64,000 bases of DNA from Nonomuraea solani (GTDB taxonomy: Bacteria; Actinomycetota; Actinomycetes; Streptosporangiales; Streptosporangiaceae), in NCBI RefSeq assembly GCF_900108335.1, contig NZ_FNVT01000003.1, forward strand, positions 248,001 through 312,000, given 5' to 3'. Made by a program: the position numbers and the translations under genes. Each line of letters starts with the position of its first letter. The first letter of the stretch is position 1. The notes under the pieces were generated by a model that saw only the letters and a list, made by a program, of their open reading frames with translations, had not been told where the DNA came from and did not search any database. Of this stretch, positions 15,897 through 24,003 are shown in pieces.

Positions 15897-17114
15897 GTGG
15901 AAACCTTCACCAAAACAGGCCTGAACCGGCTGCACGACGTGCTGGCCCGTCATGTCGAGACCGGGAAGATCCCCGGCCTGGTCGCCCTGGTCAGCCGCGG
16001 CGGCCAGACCCACGTCGAAACGATCGGCACCATGCGCCACGAAGGCGGCGCGCCGATGCGCCGCGACACCATCTTCCGGATGGCCTCCACCACCAAGCCG
16101 GTCGCGATGGCCGGGGCGATGGTCCTGCTGGACGAGTGCCGCCTGCGGCTGGACGACCCGGTGCAGGAGTGGCTGCCCGAGCTGGCCGACCGGCAGGTGC
16201 TCGCCCGCATCGACGGCCCCCTGGACGACACCGTGCCCGCCCGCCGGCCGATCACCGTACGCGACCTGCTGACCTCGACCTTCGGCCTCGGCATGGACAT
16301 GACCGCGCTCGGCAGCCCGATCATGAACGCCATCATCGAGCAGGGCCTCACCCCCGACCTGCCCACCCCGATGCCCGGCCCCGACGAATGGATCCGCCGC
16401 GTCGGCACGCTGCCGCTGATGTACCAGCCCGGCGACCGCTGGCAGTACCAGATCAGCCACGACGTCCTCAGCGTGCTCATCGCCCGCGTCACCGGCCAGA
16501 CCCTGGAGACGTTCCTGCGCGAGCGCCTCTTCGACCCGCTCGGCATGAAGGACACCGCCTTCCACGTTCCCACCGACCAGATCGACCGGTTCCCCGCCCT
16601 GTACGCCCCCGACCCGCAGACCGGCGAGTTCCACGTCTGGGACGAAGCCGCCGGCGGCCGCTGGAGCAGCCCCCCGGCCTTCCAGGGCAGCGGCGGCGGC
16701 CTGGTCTCCACCGCCGACGACTACCACGCCTACTTCCAGATGCTGCTCAACGGCGGCACGCGCAAGGGCAAGCGGATCCTGTCCCAGGCCGCCGTCGACC
16801 TGATGACCACCAACCGCCTCACCCCTGAGCAGCAGGCCGTCCGCCACGCCATGGCCGTCAACAACGTCCACCTGTCCTACGGCCAGGGCCAGCACGGCGG
16901 CTGGGGCTTCGGCATGGCGGTGCGCACGTACCGCGGCGACTACGCCCCCCTCGGCCAGTTCGGCTGGGACGGCGGCAGCGGCACCTCCACCTACGCCGAC
17001 CCCGCCAATCAGCTCACCGGCATCCTGCTCACCCAGGTCGGCATGTCCGCCCCGAACTCGGCGCACCTCATCCACGACTTCTGGACCACGCTCTACCAGG
17101 CCCTCGACAACTAG
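15897..17114 (+). CDS. Serine hydrolase, beta-lactamase class C/esterase EstB family
   Basis: A 405-residue protein of the penicillin-binding-protein/class C beta-lactamase fold. The active-site S-x-x-K is S64-T-T-K67 in FRMASTTKPV. A tyrosine motif appears in WQYQISHD, and the third motif region is GWDGGSGT, replacing KTG as in esterases of this family. There is no signal peptide, so a cytosolic esterase or transacylase role is more likely than antibiotic resistance. The GTG start at 15897 is 7 bp from AGGAG at 15885. It is transcribed from the repeat-rich promoter just upstream. Confidence 0.88.
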   Translation: METFTKTGLNRLHDVLARHVETGKIPGLVALVSRGGQTHVETIGTMRHEGGAPMRRDTIFRMASTTKPVAMAGAMVLLDECRLRLDDPVQEWLPELADRQVLARIDGPLDDTVPARRPITVRDLLTSTFGLGMDMTALGSPIMNAIIEQGLTPDLPTPMPGPDEWIRRVGTLPLMYQPGDRWQYQISHDVLSVLIARVTGQTLETFLRERLFDPLGMKDTAFHVPTDQIDRFPALYAPDPQTGEFHVWDEAAGGRWSSPPAFQGSGGGLVSTADDYHAYFQMLLNGGTRKGKRILSQAAVDLMTTNRLTPEQQAVRHAMAVNNVHLSYGQGQHGGWGFGMAVRTYRGDYAPLGQFGWDGGSGTSTYADPANQLTGILLTQVGMSAPNSAHLIHDFWTTLYQALDN

Positions 17115-17237
17115 GGAGCACCTGGCCCCGGCCACATCGGGCACGTGCTCGCTGCCAAGACCAAGAACATCGACCTGTACGGCGAACTCGCCGACCGCGC
17201 GTTCCCGGCCCCGGCCGAAGCGCTCGACGCCGCTTGA
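17115..17237 (+). other. Short orphan frame, possible gene tail
   Basis: In the frame of the preceding hydrolase, after its stop, about 40 codons read GPGHIGHVLAAKTKNIDLYG, then ELADRAFPAPAEALDAA and TGA at 17235-17237. This looks like the natural C-terminus of an enzyme rather than random sequence, but there is no start with a ribosome site and I do not recognise the family. It may be a deletion remnant. Confidence 0.25.
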
Positions 17238-17260
17238 GACACAACCCCAAAGGTAGGCAC

Positions 17261-19102
17261 ATGTCAGGGTTACTCCCCGCGGTCGCCCTCGCGACCGCGC
17301 TCGTGGTCGCCGGCGCTCCCGCCGCCGCCGCGACGGCGAGACCGGCGATCGAAGTCTCCGGCGGGCTGACGCGGCCCGTCTTCTCCTACGCAGACGCCGT
17401 ACGCGAGCACGTCCGGGTGCAGTCGCCGGCCGACAGCGACGGCGACGGCAAGAAGGACCTGGTCCGGGTGGACATCATCCGGCCGAAGGAGAGCGACGCC
17501 GGGCTCAAGGTCCCGGTGATCATGCACCAGAGCCCGTACTTCGACGAGCCGGGTGTCGGCTTCGAGCTGGACCACAAGCAGTATGACGCGGAGGGGAACC
17601 TGACGAAGTTCCCGCTGTTCTACGACAACTACTTCGTGCCGCGCGGGTACGCGTTCGTGTCCGTCGACATGATCGGCACCCGGTTGTCGGACGGCTGCCC
17701 GACCGTGGGCGGTCCGTCCGACGTGCTGGGCGGCAAGGCGGTCATCGACTGGCTGAACGGCCGGGCGGTCGCCTACGACGACAAGGGCGCGCCGGTCAAG
17801 GCCACCTGGACCACCGGGCGTACCGGGATGATCGGCCACTCGTACGAAGGCTCCCTCGCCATCGGCGTCGCCGGCACCGGCGTACGGGGGCTGGAGACGA
17901 TCGTGCCGCTCGCCGGCCCCAGCAGTTGGTACGAGATGTGGCGCTCGAACGGCACCCTCACCGACATCAAGGGCGGCCAGCAGTGGATGGCCCAGCGGAT
18001 CGACACCGACCCGGACGAGAAATGCGCGGCGGCGCACCGGCGCATGACCGAGGGCTCGGACGACGCCACCGGCGACTACAACGCCTACTGGCACGAACTC
18101 GACTACCGCACCGGGCCGGTCTCGAACGTGCGCAACGTCCGCGCCAGCGTCTTCTCCGTGGTGGGGCTGCACGACCGCAACGTCATGGCCGACCAGTTCT
18201 CCACCTGGTGGGCCGGGCTGCCGCGCGAGGTGCAGCGCAAGGCGTGGGTGACCCAGTATGGGCACCTCGACCCGTTCTGGGCCCGCCGCGACGTGTGGGT
18301 CGGCACCCTGCACCAGTGGTTCGACCACGAACTGATGGGCGTCGCCAACGACATCATGCGGCAGCCCCGCGCCGACGTACAGCTCGGCCCGGACCGCTGG
18401 ATCACCCAGGCCGACTGGCCCGCACCGACGCAGAAGGTGACCTTCAGGCCGCAGCAGGACGGCTCCCTGGGCGCCCGGCCCTCGACCGGAACCGGCGCCT
18501 ACCTCGACACCAGGCAGACCGAGACCGCGATGGCCGGCGACCCCGCCACCGCCGACCCCAACCGGCTGGCCTTCCTGACCCCGCCGCTGAAGACCGCGAC
18601 GCGGCTGTCCGGAACGCCGACGGTGAGCCTGCGGGTGACGCTCGACAAGCCGACCGCCAACCTGGGCGTCCTGCTCGTCGACTACGGCACCGACACCCGC
18701 ATCGACGGCGTCGCCGCCGACCAGGGACAGGGTCTCAAGTGGGCCGACGGCGAAGACTGCGTCGGCGAGAGCACGGCCGATGACGACGCCTGCTACCGCA
18801 GGATGGCCGACAACACGGTGACCTCCGGCTTCCAGGTGGTCTCCCGGGGCATCATGGACGCGCAGAACCACAGGTCGCTGAGCCGCCGGACGCCGCTGAC
18901 GCCGGGCCGGCCGTACCAGATCACCTGGCGGCTGCTGGCGCAGGACTACGAGTTCAAGGCGGGGCACCGGCTCGGCCTGGTGCTGACCGGAACCAACGCC
19001 GACCTCACCTTCGACGCCGACGTCGAACCCGCCACCGGGGCCAAGGTCACCGTCGACCTGGCCGGCACGTCGGTGTCACTGCCGCTGGTCACCGGAAGAT
19101 AG
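17261..19102 (+). CDS. Secreted CocE/NonD-type hydrolase (Xaa-Pro dipeptidyl-peptidase-like, S15)
   Basis: A 613-residue exported enzyme. Residues 1-27 form a signal peptide (LLPAVALATALVVAGAPAAAA). The alpha/beta hydrolase domain contains the nucleophile elbow GHSYEG with Ser194, TWTTGRTGMIG before it, and a later GHLDPFW histidine region. The last 200 residues look like the jelly-roll domain of the X-Pro dipeptidyl-peptidase/cocaine esterase family. A DSDGDGKKD stretch near residue 60 could bind calcium. Likely substrates are proline-containing peptides or acyl esters; which one is not readable. ATG 17261 follows AGGTAGG. It overlaps the convergent isochorismatase-like gene by 14 bp. Confidence 0.88.
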   Translation: MSGLLPAVALATALVVAGAPAAAATARPAIEVSGGLTRPVFSYADAVREHVRVQSPADSDGDGKKDLVRVDIIRPKESDAGLKVPVIMHQSPYFDEPGVGFELDHKQYDAEGNLTKFPLFYDNYFVPRGYAFVSVDMIGTRLSDGCPTVGGPSDVLGGKAVIDWLNGRAVAYDDKGAPVKATWTTGRTGMIGHSYEGSLAIGVAGTGVRGLETIVPLAGPSSWYEMWRSNGTLTDIKGGQQWMAQRIDTDPDEKCAAAHRRMTEGSDDATGDYNAYWHELDYRTGPVSNVRNVRASVFSVVGLHDRNVMADQFSTWWAGLPREVQRKAWVTQYGHLDPFWARRDVWVGTLHQWFDHELMGVANDIMRQPRADVQLGPDRWITQADWPAPTQKVTFRPQQDGSLGARPSTGTGAYLDTRQTETAMAGDPATADPNRLAFLTPPLKTATRLSGTPTVSLRVTLDKPTANLGVLLVDYGTDTRIDGVAADQGQGLKWADGEDCVGESTADDDACYRRMADNTVTSGFQVVSRGIMDAQNHRSLSRRTPLTPGRPYQITWRLLAQDYEFKAGHRLGLVLTGTNADLTFDADVEPATGAKVTVDLAGTSVSLPLVTGR

Positions 19103-19664
19103 AGCGCAGCCCGGCGGTGTCGATGACGTGGGCCATCCTCGGGAAAACGCCGCTCATCAGGGTCTGGTGGATCTTCGGGTCCGGGTCGGCGACGCAGTCG
19201 GACAGGATGTAGAGCCGGTAGTCACGGTCGGCGGCGTCGGTGACGGTGGACAGGACGACGCCGCTGGTGGTGAGCCCGGCGATGACCAGGGTGGTGACTC
19301 CGCGATCCCGCAGCCGCCGGTCGAGGTCGGTGGTGGACAACGCGCCGTAACGGGTCTTGCGGACGGTGATGTCGCCGGGCTCGGGGGCGAGCCGTTCGTG
19401 AAAGGCGGTGTCGGGCTCCTCGTGGTGCAGGAGGTGCTGCCGGCCGATGACGGAGAACGTCCTGTTGGCCGGCGGAATCGCCGCCCAGTCCGCTTCGGTG
19501 AAGCCGGCCCGCACGTACGCGATGACGGCACCGTACGCTCGCATGCCGGCGATGGCGCCGGCCACCCGCGACAGCAGCGCTTCGGCGTCGGCCGGCTCGG
19601 GGAGCGAGGCCAGGATTCCGCGCTGGTAGTCCATGACGAGCAGCGCGGTCGTCCGAGGGTCCAT
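19089..19664 (-). CDS. Isochorismatase-family hydrolase lacking the catalytic cysteine
   Basis: A 191-residue protein of the isochorismatase/nicotinamidase fold. The catalytic Asp (LLVMDYQRG) and Lys (VRKTRYGA) are present. The third residue is not: the usual G-x-x-T-x-x-C-V-x-x-T reads GLTTSGVVLST, so Val replaces Cys. True cysteine hydrolase activity is therefore unlikely, though isochorismate-cleaving members also lack the cysteine. Start ATG 19664; a GTG at 19706 with GGAG 5 bp upstream is an alternative, but TATAAG just before it could instead be the -10 box. It is divergent from a LysR gene that probably controls it. Confidence 0.85.
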   Translation of the reverse strand: MDPRTTALLVMDYQRGILASLPEPADAEALLSRVAGAIAGMRAYGAVIAYVRAGFTEADWAAIPPANRTFSVIGRQHLLHHEEPDTAFHERLAPEPGDITVRKTRYGALSTTDLDRRLRDRGVTTLVIAGLTTSGVVLSTVTDAADRDYRLYILSDCVADPDPKIHQTLMSGVFPRMAHVIDTAGLRSIFR

Positions 19665-19814
19665 GACGGCGTGACCGCCGCGATCATCAGGAGCGGGCAG
19701 GGTCACTTATACTCCATGCGGTTGTCGGAGGCGCTGGGCGCCGCCCATCGAACCAGAGCCCCTGGCGTACGGTCCAACAGCCGGCACGTCACGGTAAACA
19801 ACCGGGAGTTGTTC

Positions 19815-20747
19815 ATGGACCTTGACCTCGGTGCCGTCAGGACCTTCCTCGCCGTCGTCGACGACGCGCACTTCACCGACGCGGCCGCCCGCGTGGGGAT
19901 GTCGCAGCAGGCCGTGTCCAAGCGCATCGCCAGGCTGGAGTCCGATCTGGGCGTCTCTCTGCTGATCCGCTCCCGCGCCGGAGTCAGGCCGACCAAGGAC
20001 GGCGAAGCCTTTCTCCCGCACGCCCGGGCACTGATCAGCCTGGCCGACCAGGCCGCCGCGATGCTCCGCACCCGGCGCCGCCCGCTGCGCGTCGACATAC
20101 TCGGGCGCGATTCGGCGTCCACGGACATGGTCCGGGCCTTCTACGAGACCGCCGACGTCGACGTGGAAATCGTCGTCTCCCGGGGCGTCGGCTCGCGGGA
20201 GTCGGTGCTCACCGACGGCTCGGTCGACGCGGCGTTCGGCCGCACCACGGGGAGCCTGCCACCGGGGATCGAGCGCGTCCCGGCGTGCCTGGAGCCGATC
20301 TCCATCCTGGTCGGCCGCCGGCATCGGCTCGCCAGGCGCAGGCGCGTACCGATGGCAGAGCTGTCGGGCCTGACGGCGTGGATGCCGGGCAACGCCGGGG
20401 ACAGCGAGTGGGCGGAGTACTACCGTTTCCTCAGCGCCGAGTTCGGCGTCCGGATCGACAGCTCCGGCCCGTTCTTCGGCCGTGACCACATCATGGAGAA
20501 GATCGCGGCCTCACCGGACCTCATCACGTTCGGCAACAAGAGGCAGTATCCGGTGTCTCCCGGCGTCGCCGAGATCGCCGTCACCGACCCCACGCCGGTG
20601 TATCCGTGGTCTCTCATGTGGCACGAGGCCAACCGCCACCCGTCGCTGCCGCCGCTCATCGCCCACGTGAAGGACCACTACCGCCCGCCGGCCACCCGGA
20701 GCCAGTGGCTGCCCGCCGCCGACCACCCCTTCTTCCCGGCCTTCTAG
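19815..20747 (+). CDS. LysR-family transcriptional regulator
   Basis: A 310-residue LysR protein. The N-terminal winged HTH is textbook: LGAVRTFLAVVDDAHFTDAA, then VGMSQQAVSKRIARLESDLG and LLIRSRAGVRPTKDG. The C-terminal effector domain covers about residues 90-290. ATG 19815 is 6 bp from GGGAG at 19804. It is transcribed away from the isochorismatase-like gene across about 150 bp, the standard arrangement for a LysR protein and its target. The effector is unknown. Confidence 0.92.
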   Translation: MDLDLGAVRTFLAVVDDAHFTDAAARVGMSQQAVSKRIARLESDLGVSLLIRSRAGVRPTKDGEAFLPHARALISLADQAAAMLRTRRRPLRVDILGRDSASTDMVRAFYETADVDVEIVVSRGVGSRESVLTDGSVDAAFGRTTGSLPPGIERVPACLEPISILVGRRHRLARRRRVPMAELSGLTAWMPGNAGDSEWAEYYRFLSAEFGVRIDSSGPFFGRDHIMEKIAASPDLITFGNKRQYPVSPGVAEIAVTDPTPVYPWSLMWHEANRHPSLPPLIAHVKDHYRPPATRSQWLPAADHPFFPAF

Positions 20748-20755
20748 CAGGCCGG

Positions 20756-21514
20756 CTACATCCGGGTCCGCGCGTACACCCGCAGCGCGTCGCGGACGAA
20801 CCTCGCCCCCGCCGCGTCGTCGTACATGCCGGCGAAGCGGGGGTCGTCGACGTACATGTCTCCCAGGCATTCCACCATCTCGATCGAGCGCTCCCGGTCG
20901 CCCTCGGCCGTGGGGGTGCCCGGGATCTGACTCAGCCACCGGACGTGGCGGTCGGCCAGTGACTGAGCGGGTTCCGAGGCCGGAGAGATCCCGGCCTTCG
21001 CCGCGGCGACCCATGAGGCGACGAGGTCCTCGGTGTCACGCTTCCAGGCTTGCTGCTGGTCAAGGCTCTTGCCGTGCCACCAGTCATTGCTCGCTTGGAA
21101 CGCGCGCTCGCCCCATTGCGAGATCACCTCGTCCTTGTAGCGGTCGTTGAACCCCGCCAGCATGACGTCCATCCGCGGTTCCGCCCCTGCCCGCAGGGCT
21201 TCGAGCGTGTGACGTACGGACCGGATCTGCCGTTCGACGCGGTCGCGTTCCTCTTCCAGCGCGGCGATGTGGGCACGGAGCCCGTCGCACGTGTCCACCT
21301 CCTCGGCCAGGACCTCGGCGATGGCCGGCAGGCCCATCCCGAGCCGGCGCATGAGCAGGATCCGCTGCAGCCGGGCGACCGCGGCGGGGTCGTAGTAGCG
21401 GTAGCCGTTCTCACCGACGCGGGACGGGGCCAGGAGCCCGACGCTGTCGTAGTGACGCAGGGTGCGGCTGCTGATGCCGGCCCTCGTCGCGAGTTCCTGG
21501 ATCGTCCATTCCAT
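20756..21514 (-). CDS. MerR-family regulator, TipA-like (TipAS ligand domain)
   Basis: A 252-residue protein. Residues 1-70 are a MerR HTH (TIQELATRAGISSRTLRHYD, NGYRYYDPAAVARLQRILLM). A long coiled coil follows (about 75-110). The C-terminus is a TipAS-type antibiotic-binding domain (residues 120-250) with features such as NDWWHGKSLDQQQAWKRD and FAGMYDD. TipA of Streptomyces lividans binds thiopeptides covalently through a cysteine. I see no cysteine in this C-terminal domain, so binding would be non-covalent. It starts 10 bp after the DUF2268 protease gene, and both likely share the MerR-type promoter at 22417-22447. Confidence 0.88.
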   Translation of the reverse strand: MEWTIQELATRAGISSRTLRHYDSVGLLAPSRVGENGYRYYDPAAVARLQRILLMRRLGMGLPAIAEVLAEEVDTCDGLRAHIAALEEERDRVERQIRSVRHTLEALRAGAEPRMDVMLAGFNDRYKDEVISQWGERAFQASNDWWHGKSLDQQQAWKRDTEDLVASWVAAAKAGISPASEPAQSLADRHVRWLSQIPGTPTAEGDRERSIEMVECLGDMYVDDPRFAGMYDDAAGARFVRDALRVYARTRM

Positions 21515-21524
21515 CGTTCCAGTG

Positions 21525-22409
21525 TTACGCGCGGCGGAGAGTGGTCGCGATGATCTCCGAGCTGTCGGCGTGCAGGGCCTGCGCCGCCGTCCGCCCGGTC
21601 TCCGCCAGGTAGGCGTCGACGAGCCGGTTGCCCGCGGCGTACCCGGCGCCCATCGGCAGCCCCACCGGGGGGACACCGAGGTGCTCGGCGCCGGGGTCGC
21701 CGTGCACCCAGGCGGTGAAGTTCTGCATGCCCGTCACGTCGAGCCCGGTGAGCACCTTGGCGAAGACCTCGTCGTCGTGCAGGTGCGGCACGCCGATGCG
21801 GGCGGGGCCGAGCTCGTCACCGTAGAGCTGCCGCGCGAAGGCGTCGGCCAGGCCCTCACCGACGATGTGCTCGCCGACCGTGACGGTCATCGGGTCCCAC
21901 ACGACCCCGCCCGGCGCCCACCGCAGGTTGTGGTGCAGCTCGTGCACGGCGGTGGCCTCCAGCCGCGCCACGTTCTCGGGGAAGGGCCAGAGCGTGATGG
22001 CGATGTGGCCCGAGATGCCGCCGAACCCGGTCAACCCTTTACAGGGACCCATGAAGTGCTCGTCACCCGGATCGCCGAGGACGAACAGCACGGTGATGTC
22101 CGGAGCCTCCAGCCCCGGCGTCGCCTCCAGCAGCACGGCGAGAGCGTCGTCGAGGGCACGCCGCATCCGCTCCCAGGCTCCGGCCGCCGCCAGGGTTTCC
22201 AGCGCGTCGAGACAACGCTCCTCGTCGCGGTCGATGGGGAACCCGGACGACTGGAGGTGCAGGGCCACCAGGTCGACCTCGCCTGGGTTGTAGCGGTACA
22301 TGCCCCTGTTGGCCTCCAGCATCGAACGCAGCAGGTCGACGCGGTTCGTCGCTGGTGCTCGCAGGATTTGCTTCATGGCGGAGTAGGTGTCAAGAACGGT
22401 GATCGACAT
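21525..22409 (-). CDS. DUF2268 putative zinc metalloprotease
   Basis: A 294-residue protein with a zincin active site VHELHHNLRW and the downstream glutamate helix GEGLADAFARQLYG, matching the DUF2268 family of predicted Zn-dependent proteases. There is no signal peptide or membrane helix, so it is probably cytosolic. ATG 22409 is only about 8 bp from the -10 box and has no good ribosome site, implying a leaderless mRNA. It is followed after 10 bp by the TipA-like regulator. Transcription from a MerR-type promoter suggests induction by the ligand of that regulator; this is inferred. Confidence 0.85.
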   Translation of the reverse strand: MSITVLDTYSAMKQILRAPATNRVDLLRSMLEANRGMYRYNPGEVDLVALHLQSSGFPIDRDEERCLDALETLAAAGAWERMRRALDDALAVLLEATPGLEAPDITVLFVLGDPGDEHFMGPCKGLTGFGGISGHIAITLWPFPENVARLEATAVHELHHNLRWAPGGVVWDPMTVTVGEHIVGEGLADAFARQLYGDELGPARIGVPHLHDDEVFAKVLTGLDVTGMQNFTAWVHGDPGAEHLGVPPVGLPMGAGYAAGNRLVDAYLAETGRTAAQALHADSSEIIATTLRRA

Positions 22410-22416
22410 GGCCCCG

Positions 22417-22447
22417 ATGCTAGAAGTTGACGCAGCGTCAAGGTCAA
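22417..22447 (-). promoter_or_regulatory. MerR-type promoter: 19-bp spacer with perfect 15-bp palindrome
   Basis: Read on the minus strand: -35 TTGACC (22447-22442), a 19-bp spacer (22441-22423), and -10 TAGCAT (22422-22417). The spacer begins with the perfect palindrome TTGACGCTGCGTCAA (22441-22427). Overlong 19-bp spacers with a central dyad are the hallmark of promoters activated by MerR-family proteins, and a MerR/TipA-like gene is the second gene of this operon. Confidence 0.8.
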
Positions 22448-22476
22448 ACCGCTCGGGGACCGGATCCGCCGGGTAC

Positions 22477-22659
22477 TTATGCTGAGCCGCCATCCAGCAC
22501 CCTGGACTTGTCACCGGTCGCGGCCAACCGCACGCATTCTGGGCAGGCACACGCCAGCGTCGCCACAAACGACACATGCCAGTCCCCCACGATCACCGAC
22601 CGCACCGGCTCAGCACACAACGCCACATCGTCGTCGGCCTCCATGGCGTGCTGAATCAT
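22477..22659 (-). CDS. Small cysteine-containing protein (60 residues)
   Basis: Starts MIQHAMEADDDVALCAEPV and later has ACACPECVRL, giving cysteines at about residues 15, 37, 39 and 42. This could be a small zinc ribbon. Short proteins with an ALC..P / CPxCVRL pattern are widespread in Streptomyces-type genomes, with no known function. AGGAAG lies upstream, though rather far from the ATG at 22659. It ends 30 bp before the MerR-type promoter, so it is a separate unit. Confidence 0.5.
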   Translation of the reverse strand: MIQHAMEADDDVALCAEPVRSVIVGDWHVSFVATLACACPECVRLAATGDKSRVLDGGSA

Positions 22660-22766
22660 GCTTCTACCGCTTCCTGAAGTTCCCGCCTTGTACCGTCCCG
22701 GAGACCGCGCCGGCTCACGTGAGACTCTTGGAGCGCACAGTCCGATTCGGTCGGAAAGGCGGTCCC

Positions 22767-23462
22767 GTGGCCACGAACCGGCTCGTACTCTGGGACATCG
22801 ATCACACCCTGATCGAAACCGGGGGTGTGGGGCGGGAGGTCTTCGCCGACGCCTTCGCCCAGGTGACCAGCACGCCCATGAAGGCCATGGCTGCGGTCAG
22901 CGGGCGAACCGAACTCGTGATCTTCGGCGAGACCCTCGACCTCCACGGGATCCCGCATTCTGACGAGCACTTCGAGCGCTTCATCGAAATCCAGGCTCAA
23001 GGCTATGAGGAACGGGCGCATGAACTCCACCAACGTGGTCGTGCCCTGCCAGGAGCGCACAGCGCGCTCCAGGCGCTGAACCGTCTTGCCGGTGTCGCTC
23101 AATCCGTGCTCACCGGGAACACAAGGGCGTCAGCCCGGGCCAAACTCAAGATCTTCGGGCTGGAGCAGTACGTCGACCTGGATATCGGCGCATACGGCGA
23201 AGACAATCCCATTCGCGCCCATCTTGTAGCCATCGCGCGTGACCGGGCGCGTCTCAAGAGCGGGCTGGTCTACTCACCGAAGACGACCGTGCTGATCGGG
23301 GACACTCCTCAAGACGTCAGAGCGGGCAGAGACGGAGGGGCGCACGTGATCGGCATTGCTTCCGGCAACAGCAGCACCACTGATCTCAAGGCGGCCGGCG
23401 CGGACATCGTCTTCCCCGACCTCACCGACAGCGCTGCCCTCATCAGGGCGGTCACCGCGTGA
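22767..23462 (+). CDS. HAD-superfamily hydrolase (phosphoglycolate phosphatase-like)
   Basis: A 231-residue HAD phosphatase. Motif I is VLWDIDHTLIE near the N-terminus (nucleophile Asp10, general acid Asp12), motif II VLTGNTRASA, motif III a lysine in PKTT, and motif IV LIGDTPQDVRAG. The cap between motifs I and II is helical (C1 type), as in phosphoglycolate phosphatases. Start GTG 22767 with GGAAAGG about 7 bp upstream. It stands alone on the plus strand; the substrate is not predictable. Confidence 0.9.
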   Translation: MATNRLVLWDIDHTLIETGGVGREVFADAFAQVTSTPMKAMAAVSGRTELVIFGETLDLHGIPHSDEHFERFIEIQAQGYEERAHELHQRGRALPGAHSALQALNRLAGVAQSVLTGNTRASARAKLKIFGLEQYVDLDIGAYGEDNPIRAHLVAIARDRARLKSGLVYSPKTTVLIGDTPQDVRAGRDGGAHVIGIASGNSSTTDLKAAGADIVFPDLTDSAALIRAVTA

Positions 23463-24003
23463 GCTTGCCGGTTTGCTCCTCGATTCATTTGAGGTCATCG
23501 GCATCGCCGTCCACGATCGGCGTCACGATCATCTCGGCTACAACCTGAGCGACGGCCATCGGCGGGCAACGGCGCCGGTGCAGGTACCGGGCTCCTCGTC
23601 CGGCTCCTTCAGACATGGTCAGACCCTCTTCCCTCTTTGGGGTCGTCGGTCTGCCAGGGGTAGAGCAGTTGTTCGGGGCGCAGCTTCCATACTTGGAGCC
23701 AGAACATGGGCGTCCAGGGAGACCGTGCGGCTCGCGGTTTCACAGGCCCCTTGTGGCTCAGTTCGGTGGGCAAGGTATTGCCGGATGAATGCCACCAGGG
23801 GTCTCGAGGTGGTCATCCCCGGCTCAGGTCCTACGCCGGCCAAGGCTCGGGGGAGCGCGAGGGGGCTGGAAGCCCACTCGCCCAGGGATTCGGGGCGAAG
23901 CCGCGAATCCCAGGAAGGACGCCCGAGCGATCAGCGAGGACCGCTCGGGGTGGGTATCAGCCAGCCCACCGCGTAACCAGGCAACGGGTGGGCGAAGCGC
24001 GGT
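23463..24003. other. 541-bp gene-free stretch with three tandem hairpins
   Basis: I see no convincing gene here; frames are open but look like shadows. Near the thiolase end lie three inverted repeats in a row: GGGATTCG/CGAATCCC (23885-23911), CCCGAGCG/CGCTCGGG (23922-23949) and GGTGGG/CCCACC (23949-23970). Lying between the convergent HAD and thiolase genes, they may serve as a bidirectional terminator. A decayed gene at 23500-23850 cannot be excluded. Confidence 0.45.

Noticed and set aside
15897..17114. True beta-lactamase (antibiotic resistance) reading of the serine hydrolase
   Set aside because: No signal peptide and no KTG motif; the esterase/EstB branch fits better.
23619..23843. Minus-strand 74-codon frame in the gene-free stretch
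   Set aside because: No ribosome site, no recognisable family, and composition close to shadow frames; kept only as a possible remnant.
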